Assembly (NCBI RefSeq): GCF_008831285.2
Contig: NC_045140.1
Coordinates: 20,148,370 to 20,212,369, forward strand
Source of the DNA: Nymphaea colorata
Taxonomy: Eukaryota; Streptophyta; Magnoliopsida; Nymphaeales; Nymphaeaceae
Direction: 5' to 3'
Length of the DNA stretch: 64,000 nucleotides
Below the pieces are notes generated by a model. It worked only from the letters and a program-made list of their open reading frames with translations, did not search any database and had not been told where the DNA came from. Below, in pieces: positions 31,785-40,923 of the stretch. How positions within the stretch are numbered: the stretch's first letter is position 1; every line of letters begins with the position of its first letter. The position numbers and the translations under genes were made by a program.

Positions 31785-33385
31785 CATGCATCTATTCATC
31801 CTTGTCCTTTTAGGCTGCTAGCTTAAAAGTTAAAACTCTTTTTGGGTTTTTTTTTCTTAATCATTTTCATGACAATTGGCAAGAAGTAAACAAAAAACAC
31901 TTCCGCAGTTTTCAAATGCTTACTGTGGAAAGTAGCTGGTAAGAAAGAAATGTGAACAGTGTCATGTTGAAAACCATGGATCAAGTCTCAATCTTCCATT
32001 CTACTGCCACAAGAATGAAAGAAAAGAAAAAGGTCTACAAGAGGTTAGAGGGCCCTTTTTGGTTATCTCCTACTGTAATTGGGATTTGGAAAGCTTATAT
32101 GAGAGATTATGCTGCTAAATATTGGAAAACATAAAAGATTAAAAAAAACAAAGATTTATTTGGATTCATGTCATTCTCAGCAGCATCATCAAAGCCATCA
32201 CATTAAAAGTTATGTCCTTGTCAAAGTGTAGGACATGGTTTTTTCTTCGTACATGTGAATGTAACGTCTTCAAAAATTCCCTCACAGCCGGGCCCCTCTT
32301 GCTCCGGCCTAATAGTTAAGTTGTTCTAATCAAATCTTTACATCTTAGAAGCAATCTTCATGTATAGCTGATTTGACAAGAATCCACCTTCATGTCGTCC
32401 TTTTATATTGTGAAAATAGTCAGGTGATTAGGTATTGATTATTTCTTGGGCAGTACCTTGACCAGGTCTGCCTTACCTTGGTTTAGTCCTTGTGGTCTAA
32501 CTCCATTTTTAAGCCTGCAAATCCATGGACTTGCTATGGAGTTTTTTCTGTCTAACCTCATGAAGCTTAACCCAGGAAAGTTCGGATGGGCTATGCAATT
32601 TTTTCGGTAGATTCATGAGAAACTCACACAATATCGTTACTGCTAAACAATACCATAGAAACACTTCTTAATACTAACAAGGGGCAAGTGCAGATGTAGC
32701 TTACGTGAGACCCTTATCAGGCTTAAAAAAGCTGCATCTCAACTAAGCATAGGATTCTGGGGCTATAAAATTAAATTAAAGAATATATGCAGTATATTCC
32801 CCTTGATTCCTATGATGTCCAGTGAGGCACTGCGAGTGGGTCCGGCAGGATCACTATGCAGCAATTGTAGCATCAAGATCCACATTGGAAGTAGGGAAAA
32901 AGACCAAATAAGTGGAGAAAAAAGGAAGCAAGTGCAGGTGGGCTCTAGTGAAAAGCATTTTAGAGTTTATGAAACAAATCATGTCAGTATTGAAGAAGAA
33001 CTGAACCTATTAGGCCTTGGATGAGTAATGAAGCTTTTCCATGACAAGTCTCGGATGAGTAATGAAGCTTTTCCATGACAAGTCTCGAAATTCTTACCAG
33101 TTTGAGAGTTGTAAGGATCTTTACGCACCCACCAGGGTTCGGTTTGCGAGGTAGATTGGCTTAAAAATCTTGAAGCTGATCAAGGACGTATGAAGTTCAA
33201 TATCAGCATCAGTTCTGTTTCCAAATTGTTATATGGGTGAAGAAATAAATACCAAATAGACGGTCAAGAAGGAGCCTGCACCCAAAAGACAATGAAGGAA
33301 GAGGAACATGCATCATATAGGCCTATTTTTATTTAGAAAGCAATTAAAATCAATTAAAAATGAAAAACAAGAAATTGCATTTATC
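31785..33385 (+). repeat. Left direct repeat flanking the ARR-B copy
   Basis: Blocks at 31785-32130 (TTTTAGGCTGCTAGC; CATGGATCAAGTCTCAATC, then TCCATTCT) and at 33255-33380 (GACGGTCAAGAAGGAGCC; GGCCTATTTTTATTTAGAAA) recur in order at 36868-37495. The left copy is longer because the right one lacks most of 32180-32880. The ARR-B pseudogene lies exactly between the two. Confidence 0.75.
33019..33086. repeat. Perfect 34-bp tandem duplication
   Basis: Two identical units starting GGATGAGTAATGAAGC and ending ACAAGTCTC, at 33019-33052 and 33053-33086. Confidence 0.95.
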
Positions 33386-33389
33386 CGAA

Positions 33390-35712
33390 ATCTCAAGTTG
33401 CAACAAGTGATTCCGGCTGCAATTTTAGATACATTTGATTCCTCTTTTTCAGCTTGAGGTTGTGGATCGAAGATTTGTTCTGCAGGCGGTCAAGTTCCAA
33501 TCTAGTGGGCAACCCCCTGGGTAAATTTGCATCCGGAAGAAGAATACAGTTGGGAGTTCCCCAATTCATCAAAGGATCTTTCAAGTTGCTCATATGAACC
33601 CATTTGAACGAACTCGGTAGAGCTAGATGTGCTTGACAAATTCCTGTTGGAGTTTAAATTGCCCAGAGCTCTGGTTCCTTCTTGAAAATATGAAAGTCTG
33701 GTGCTTTAAATCTGCTCGGATCCAAGAAATGAAAAATCTCTGAAAGTGGCCATTGAACTTGTAGATACAAAAGAGGAATCTCTTAAGTTCTCAACTCCCA
33801 AAGAAGGAGTCATATTTCCCTGCTGGTTTGCAGCATTACTAATCCTTTTCAGGTAAAGCCTATATTTCTGCAACGGTAACCATCATTGGTTGTAAGAAAT
33901 AGAAGTTTCAAGAGGTTTCTTTAGCCAAAAAATAGAAGTGATTCACTATGGTTACTTTTGATTTAAATGCATTCAACATTTACAGAAACATGAGATAACG
34001 AGAAGGTATATTTCCTGAAGGTGGCTTTGCATCCTTCTCTCTTGTCGGCTTGTCAACATTCATAATATCAAGTATCCTCTTTGGAGTAGCTTCTGTTTCC
34101 ACCAAAAATAAACATATAAAAATGGAAATCTGCATTATAAAAGTACTACGTTTTAAATGTATTGTAAGTGCCAATTTTGCAAGAGCACTTACTATCTATT
34201 CCCGATTCATTCACAGCAACAACAAATTTCAAGCAAACTCTCCAGACCAGACCACCCTTGTCTTTTTCTGTGTCATGTGGTCCTCATTTTCGTTGCTGTT
34301 TTCCTCTTCTTCATCATCTTCTTCTCCTGCATTGTTTCCATCTCTTCGTTTCTTAGCTAGTTTGCAGTTGATATGCGCCTGTCCTGCTGCACTATGTCCC
34401 TGTGCACAATCAATGCCATGGGAAAATTTGTTATAGTCATCATCACTGCCCTTCTTTCTACGACCCTTTGGCCCCACTTTCTTCCTTCTGACCACATGTT
34501 GCCAAATGTTTCAGTGCTAGTTTCACTGTTGAGTCGTTGACAGACATCATTCCAACAAAATATGTCGTCCAAGAAGTTGCAGAAGCACAGATGCAACAAA
34601 AAGCCATTAATCAAAAGAATGGAAATACCAGAGAGAAACTCTGCTAATAGAATTTAACAAACAAGAGAAAAAATCCATTCCCATCCTTCAAGGGGAGAAT
34701 AGGCTATGCGAAATGGACTTGCATAGCGCAGTAAACAAATGTGGACTGGAATTTTTTCTTGGTTTTTCTCCATAGGCCATCTTCCCCCATAACTGACCAC
34801 ATACTTGCAGGCATCGATAGATAAGACCTTTGAGGTCGAAATTGGAACATCCAGCCGAGTGTTCGGCTCATGACGTACGGCTAGAATGGTGAATTTCAAA
34901 GGTGGCGTCATGGCCGATGAGCCCATCCATTTGTGTCAAATGAAAAAAATTTACGGCATAAGAATCGTTAAGCAAGCCATAAGAGGTTTCTGCATCGATG
35001 TTCGCATGAAGCATGAGATGAGATGGATTAAAAATTGGCATTGTGACCAAATCTGGAAGCAAACAATGAGAAATTGAGGCCGAGATAATTGATATGAAAT
35101 TCTTGAGTATATAAACCAACAAGATATGAAGAAAATTTGCAGAGACAAAAGACCTTTGAGGACAAAATCATCGAGGGAACAACGAACAATGTAGGCACAT
35201 ACTTATCACAGGCAGGTCTATTTCTAGCCCTATGAGCTCCAAGAGTTTGAAAGCATGCATATCAGGCACGTGCACGTCGCTCAAAAACAAGATCGAAACT
35301 ATCTGGGTTTTCCCTCAGTAACTTCAAAGCAGTGATCGCCTGGGAAGTAGGAAAAACCCAGGGTTCAGAAACCAGTCAGACGCCTGATGGATCATCCAGA
35401 AACTCCTCAAACGAAACACCTCAGATCCTGAATATAGATCAAAACCACCAAAAATATTTCAGATAAAGAAAAAACCATTGAATTCGTAAATGTACTACAC
35501 AATTATTCATTCCATTAGTCATACCAAAACAACCAATTCCAGTAACACGAAACATATACGACAGAGCCACCAGAAGGAAGACCAACCATGAGACTGGCAG
35601 AGATGCAGCAGAAATTCCAGTAGTTTCAGGCATGTGGGGTCACCATCAACAGCAAGAACCCGCATGCCAAAATTGTCGTCCTTCTCACTTCCTGGGCGAT
35701 CGTCTAAGTCAT
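33390..35712 (-). pseudogene. Decayed partial copy of the type-B response regulator gene
   Basis: The sequence follows the gene at 19555-25114 from its start codon to part of exon 5 in the same order. Exon 1 keeps the ATG (35712) but has a stop two codons later, and the VDDDP pocket reads VDGDP. Exon 2 remnants lie at about 35215-35345. Exon 3 (about 34230-34555) lacks roughly 80 bases that encode [14 protein letters not shown] and its acceptor AG. Exon 4 (about 34020-34100) has an extra base. Exon 5 (about 33470-33870) has several stops. A 1.26-kb deletion joins the middle of exon 5 to intron 5 sequence near 33468, so the activation region and last exon are gone. The copy keeps introns, so it arose through DNA, not RNA. 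It keeps the GA at the exon 4 donor. Surely non-functional as a regulator. Confidence 0.93.
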
Positions 35713-35749
35713 CATGGTTGTCCTTCTACAGGCCCTAACTTCTCCCTGA

Positions 35750-35809
<60 letters not shown>

Positions 35810-36855
35810 CTGATGCACCACATCCTCCTCACCCTCCCCCATTCCTCTAATTTTTGAAGTTCTTTTGTTTTCTCAGTGGTTCGATCGATGGGGATTGAGA
35901 AATCTTGATATTGAAAAATAGGAGAAGTGAATGTAGGAGAAGAGGATAAATGCGGAGAAATAACGGCCATTGAGCAATCTGTCAAAGGGCAAAGAGTCTC
36001 ATTTGGCGTAAGAGAAGGGAAATGAAAAGAAGAGATTATATAATATAAATCATTTTCCTTTTTGGACGGATTGGGAAAGAAGGAAAGAAAGAATGTAATA
36101 CTACTCATTTTTTTTCTTTTCTTTTTAAATCAATGTGTTATTTAATCTTTTATTTATTTTTCTTTTTTTTTTATCTAAATAAGCTTTTTAATCAACTCTT
36201 TCCTTTCATGAACCTAGTTGTATACATTTCATAAGAACAGTGACATGACATTGATTTCTTAATTTTAGTTTTCAGGAACAATATTTGGCAACTCTTCCAC
36301 ATCTTCCGTTCTGATAGGAATCGCAGATCCTTCTCTTTAATTTGTATAGTTAATGTCATTTATCAGCTTTCGGATTTGGCCCTCCTTAATCTGTTGAATT
36401 TCAGTATGAGGATCCTGATCATCTGATTTCTATCTCTTGTCCTCTTACCTCTGAATCACATTGAATTGGTAGGTTTTCTCAAGGGAATCCCACTTACATC
36501 CCTTTATTCATTAATTGCTTATTGTATTGTGTTTTTTTCTAAATATTCGATGAGATAGATTGGTCTTTCCTGAAGCATGGCATGGCATAGCATATAGCAT
36601 GTAACACAAAGAGTGTTGCTGCAAGAACCACATGATTGGGAAATTGAAATTAAAAAAGAAACTTGGTTCAAAGATTTCAATACCAAATGGTGTTAGTCAA
36701 AAGCCTGTTAAAAACAATCTAGTTGATCCTATTTTTGTTTAACTGAACACTTCTACCTAGTCAGGATGCAACTACTTGTGTAGCACTGAATGATGGTTTC
36801 TAAAACAGCGAAATTTTGTAGGCTTCCTAGGTTCCTGCACGCCGTAATGGTAGCT
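35713..36855. repeat. Copied 5' flank of the ARR-B gene
   Basis: Matches parts of 25115-27275: the CT-rich leader, GATCGATGGGGATTGAGAAA (compare ATCGATGGGCATGGAGAAA near 26811), TTTTCTCAAGGGAATCC, GAAGCATGGCATGGC and GGTTTCTAAAACAGC. About 900 bases corresponding to 25450-26740 are mostly missing or unrecognisable. Confidence 0.75.
35754..35805. repeat. (CT)n microsatellite
   Basis: About 52 bases of CT dinucleotides, the expanded equivalent of the tract at 25409-25441. Confidence 0.95.
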
Positions 36856-36867
36856 GTTAACTTAGAG

Positions 36868-37495
36868 CTCATGTATCTTTTTAGCTTGACCCTTTAGGCT
36901 GCTGACTTAGAACTCATTTTGGGTTTTCTTTTTCTTAATTATTCATGACAAAGAAGTGAACAATAAAGACATCTCATTGACAGTCTTTGAAGATTTGGAG
37001 TTGTTATGATGCTATGGTAAGTAGATGGTAAGAAAGAGATTGAAGAAGTGTCGTGTCAAAAACCTTGGATCAAGTCTCAATCCTCCATTCTGCTGACCGA
37101 AGAAGAAGGAACAACACATGATCATCAAGAGTGCCTTTTCAGGTTAAGTACTCCTACTGTAGTTGGGATTAGAAAGCTCATATGAAAGATTATGTAGAAG
37201 TATTCTTGAAATTCCAAAGATTTAAGTTCGGTAGCACTGGAGCTAAAAAAACTCCTAATAAGTGATTGAGGAGAAAAAAGAAAAGGACCTCTGTAAGAAT
37301 AATCATGTGAGTAATGAAAATAGGAACTTGTTATACTTGGGCCAGTAAACATACCATCTTGACGGTCAAGAAGCTGGAGCATGCACCCAAAAGACACTAC
37401 AATGAACAAAGACAAAACTGCATCATAAAGGCCCATTTTTGTTTAAAAAACAATTAAATCTATAAAATTTAAAAAATAAAAATAAATTCTGCGAC
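36868..37495 (+). repeat. Right direct repeat flanking the ARR-B copy
   Basis: Counterpart of 31785-33385: CCTTTAGGCTGCTGAC near 36891, TTGGATCAAGTCTCAATC near 37065, GACGGTCAAGAAGC near 37361 and GGCCCATTTTTGTTTAAAAA near 37430. Internally deleted relative to the left copy. Confidence 0.75.
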
Positions 37496-37540
37496 TTGTG
37501 AACTTGTGGTTATTTCAGTGATAGTACAGATTTTAGGGTC

Positions 37541-37795
37541 GAAGAAGCACACTTGCTATGTGTTGTTTAATAAACAAGCAAGGTAGTGAGAGAAAACAAC
37601 AGGCCTCCCACGATCCCACGGTACCGGAGAAGCACAATTGCTATGTTTTGTTTAATAAACAAGCAAGGTAGACAGAGAAAGCAACAGGCCTCCCACGATC
37701 CCACGGTACCGGAGAAGCACAATTGCTATGTTTTGTTTAATAAACAAGCAAGGTAGACAGAGAAAGCAACAGGCCTCTCACGATCCCACGGTACC
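37541..37795. repeat. Three 85-bp tandem repeats upstream of the transporter gene
   Basis: Units 37541-37625, 37626-37710 and 37711-37795 have exactly equal length and end in CCCACGGTACC. Units 2 and 3 differ by one or two bases; unit 1 is more diverged (ACACTTGCTATGTGTTG versus ACAATTGCTATGTTTTG). The array ends 500 bases before the start codon at 38295, in the same place where a promoter would lie. Confidence 0.95.
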
Positions 37796-38294
37796 GGGAC
37801 GCAACCTTCCTCACCAGCATTTATGTCAGGTCCTTCATTTCCCTTCTCCCAAACGCCGGTTTAAACTTTTTACGGTCACAAATGGAGGACATTTCCCCAT
37901 TGTGGAAGTCGAGATTCTAGTAGGAATAATCTTTTAGCTGATCCGAGAAACCAAGGAAAAAGGAACAAAAATATACAAACCGGTCCAGTCTCAACCTGAC
38001 TCAGAAGGGTGGCTGCACCACCTCAGATGCTAGAACTGCATGCACCACCTGTCACAAAGAAACCGAACTCCATGGAAAGAAGCCATGCTCGTGGCGTGCA
38101 CATGTCTCTCTCTCCATCAATTTTAGTATTGTGGAGATCATTGAAGGCACTTGGTAGGCATGCTTGTCACTTCCGATCTAATTTAAACCAGCATCCCTGC
38201 CTTTGGGTTATGATTCGATTTGATTGAATACCGCCGCCTTCACCACCACCAGCGCCACCACAACCATCGTTGCCAACTGTTCTAATTGACAGAA
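37796..38294 (+). promoter_or_regulatory. Upstream region of the nodulin-like transporter
   Basis: About 500 bases between the tandem array and the ATG. Contains a short ACC/GCC-rich stretch (38230-38270) likely to be 5' UTR. No clear TATA box or operator can be claimed. Confidence 0.3.
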
Positions 38295-40052
38295 ATGGCT
38301 GTGACAAATATGCGAAGTCTGAGGAACAATAGATGGTTGGTGTTCGTTGGTGGGATATGGCTACAAACATTCGGTGGCATTGGCTATCTCTTTGGTATAA
38401 TCTCTCCACTAATAAAATCATCGCTTGGATACAATCAGAAGCAGATCAGTGCTCTTGGAGTGGCAAAGGACATCGGAGACAGTCTGGGACTCATCCCTGG
38501 CTGCCTATCTCATGTCTTCCCGCACTGGGCCCTTCTCTTGGTTGGTGCACTTCTTAATTCTGTTGGGTACGGCATCATTTACCTTGTGGTCTCCCATGAA
38601 ATCAACTCCCTTCGTTTCTCGATTGTTTGTTTCCTTATATGTTTAGGAACTAGTGGAGAAACCTATTTCACTACTGTTGCTCTGGTTTGTAGTGTCAAGA
38701 ACTTTCCTAAGAGCAGGGGACCTGTAGTTGGTATGCTCAAGGGGTTCTCGGCTCTGTGTGGTGCAATTTTTGCTCAAATTTATGCATCCATGTTCGTGGG
38801 GAATGAGGAGAAATTCATTCTCATGGTGGCTGTTGCTCCTTCTGTTATTGCTCTTTCAACCATGCCTGTTTTAAGGACAGTAGATGGATGTAAAGAGACG
38901 TACCCCTTTGATGAGACCATTTTCAATTTCTTCTATGCCGTTTGCCTCCTATTGGCTGCTTACCTTATGTTAGTCGTCCTTCTCCAAGATGTGCTACTGA
39001 AGAAACTGATGAGTAACACTGTAAACGAAATTCTTACGGTCTTGTTGGTGATAATGTTGATTTTTCCGTTTGTTTTTTCGGTGATAACCACCTTGAGGAA
39101 CATGAACGATAGAACTAGGACGGACGAGAAAGGCCAGAATCTCGATTCATGTCTTCTGGTCCGAGCAGAGGAGATGACAAGTGAAACAGAAGATGAAAGC
39201 TTCAAAGATGTGAACTTGAGGCCAGAATGCGACAGAAGAGCCGTTCCCCACCAGAGAGCTGACTACCTGTACGCAGTAGCAGAAGGTGCACTTAGAATCA
39301 AGAAAAGGAGAGGCCCGAGGAGAGGAGAAGACTTCACTCTCACACAGGCACTAATTAAGGCTGACTTCTGGCTAATGGTTATGTCTCTGATTTTCGCCTC
39401 TGGCACTGGTCTAACCATTATAGACAACCTTGGACAGATGAGTCAGTCGATGGGTTACAAAAGTAGCCATGTATTCGTGTCCCTCATGAGCATTTGGAAC
39501 TTCCTTGGTAGGATTGCAGGAGGTTATGTTTCTGAATTACTCGTACGAAATCACGCCTGTCCGCGCCCTGTCTCCATGATTGTCGCAGAGGTGGCTATGG
39601 CAGTTGGACTGATAATATTAGCCATGTCATTAGCAGGATCAATGTATATAGGAACCATGCTTATAGGCCTTGGTCATGGAGTACACTGGGCTGTTGCACC
39701 GGCTACTGTTTCTGAAATATTTGGTCTGAAACATTTTGCAACTCTTTACAACTTCCTCACCATGACAAGCCCTACAGGAGCTTTCTTCTTCTCAAGTGCA
39801 GTTGCAGGGACCATGTATGATTTGGAAGCTCAGAAACAGCAAAAAAGATACGGTAGATATGGACAAGAGTGTGTGGGAGATTCATGCTTCTTTGCTGCTT
39901 ACTTGATCATGGCTGGAGTCTGCATTGCTGCATCAGTGTCCAGCCTCGTGTTGGTCTACAGGACAAGAGTGGTTTACAAGAGCATATACGGGAGAACAAT
40001 GATTTCCGGTCAAGATCAGGCTGGTAAAGAAGAAGGCTTCTTGACAGAATGA
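38295..40052 (+). CDS. Nodulin-like / MFS transporter (NFD4-type)
   Basis: A single uninterrupted exon of 585 residues starting MAVTNMRSLRNNRWLVFVGG. The N-terminal half is a Nodulin-like domain (GIWLQTFGGIGYLFGIISP; SALGVAKDIGDSLGLIPG; PVVGMLKGFSALCGAIFAQI), and the C-terminal half is a major facilitator segment (GTGLTIIDNLGQMSQSMG; SIWNFLGRIAGGYVSE; GLGHGVHWAVAPATVSEIFG). About 12 hydrophobic helices surround a central hydrophilic loop of roughly 80 residues (about 265-345) that ends in a basic KKRRGPRRGEDF motif. Length fits the family (550-600). Members are membrane proteins of organellar or plasma membranes; the founding Arabidopsis gene NFD4 affects nuclear fusion in gametophytes, and substrates are mostly unknown. 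The ATG chosen is the first in frame. Single-exon structure is common in this family. Confidence 0.93.
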   Translation: MAVTNMRSLRNNRWLVFVGGIWLQTFGGIGYLFGIISPLIKSSLGYNQKQISALGVAKDIGDSLGLIPGCLSHVFPHWALLLVGALLNSVGYGIIYLVVSHEINSLRFSIVCFLICLGTSGETYFTTVALVCSVKNFPKSRGPVVGMLKGFSALCGAIFAQIYASMFVGNEEKFILMVAVAPSVIALSTMPVLRTVDGCKETYPFDETIFNFFYAVCLLLAAYLMLVVLLQDVLLKKLMSNTVNEILTVLLVIMLIFPFVFSVITTLRNMNDRTRTDEKGQNLDSCLLVRAEEMTSETEDESFKDVNLRPECDRRAVPHQRADYLYAVAEGALRIKKRRGPRRGEDFTLTQALIKADFWLMVMSLIFASGTGLTIIDNLGQMSQSMGYKSSHVFVSLMSIWNFLGRIAGGYVSELLVRNHACPRPVSMIVAEVAMAVGLIILAMSLAGSMYIGTMLIGLGHGVHWAVAPATVSEIFGLKHFATLYNFLTMTSPTGAFFFSSAVAGTMYDLEAQKQQKRYGRYGQECVGDSCFFAAYLIMAGVCIAASVSSLVLVYRTRVVYKSIYGRTMISGQDQAGKEEGFLTE

Positions 40053-40281
40053 GGGAATCAGACCAATCAATTTTTCTTGTATATATAGTCACGATAAAGA
40101 TTATCAAGTGTGCGCTGCTACTGTTATTGCTCTTGTTACTGTAGTATTTCATGTCGATTGTCGAGTTTTCGACGAAACGAATAGCTTACTTTCGTACATT
40201 ATCGCAATAGTACGCTCATTTTCCTCACGGATGACGATAGTAGTGGCATTGAGCAACACCTTGCCCAAGTAAACTTAACAA

Positions 40282-40314
<33 letters not shown>

Positions 40315-40923
40315 TGCAGGCAGGTGCAGAGGCAGAGCCAGAAGGAATAATTGCCCGTAGTGTACAAATGTGTGACCACCCCTGCAGAAAAAGTTGATTC
40401 ATTTGATACAAAAAGGCTGCAAGTGTGTGTGACCACCCCTGCAGAAAAAGTTGATTCATTTGATACAAAAAGGCTGCAAGTGTATATGACCACCACAAAT
40501 AACAGTTTGACATGGGGGTAGGAAATATAAGATAGACAGAGATGAAGAGACCATAAAACCGGATGACAATGGACACATTTTGTGAATTTCTTAGTCTTTG
40601 TAAGTAGTTGATGGACCAAGTCTAGATCCCATCCTAGGCTAGTATGACGAGGCAGCAACCGATTGCATCGGCTACAACAGTTCGCAAGCTGATTTTGAGG
40701 AAACGGGAAAAAAAAAAGGGGTGTCTACAGATGTCAGGAATTGGATAAGACTAAAACATGGCTAACATTGGCTGCTACACTTAACAAAACCTCGTCAGTT
40801 GTCAAACCCCATCTTCTGTTTGCGCCATCTTGACCAGAATAGCAGATATGGTACACCGGTTCAGCTCTGACTAGATGTGAATCCGCCTTTCAATTTCTTT
40901 TGCTATTTGCTTTCTTAACCCTA
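40053..40923. other. Intergenic between convergent genes
   Basis: Holds the 3' UTRs of the transporter and of the ABHD17-like gene, a CT/CA run at 40283-40313 and the 57-bp tandem duplication. No gene seen. Confidence 0.5.
40372..40485. repeat. 57-bp tandem duplication
   Basis: Units 40372-40428 and 40429-40485 are essentially identical (GTGACCACCCCTGCAG ... AAAAGGCTGCAAGTG), followed by the beginning of a third, TATGACCACC. Confidence 0.93.

Noticed and set aside
40283-40313. CT/CA dinucleotide run read as a possible CRISPR-like or regulatory array
   Set aside because: Simple microsatellite without spacers; no CRISPR context in a plant genome.
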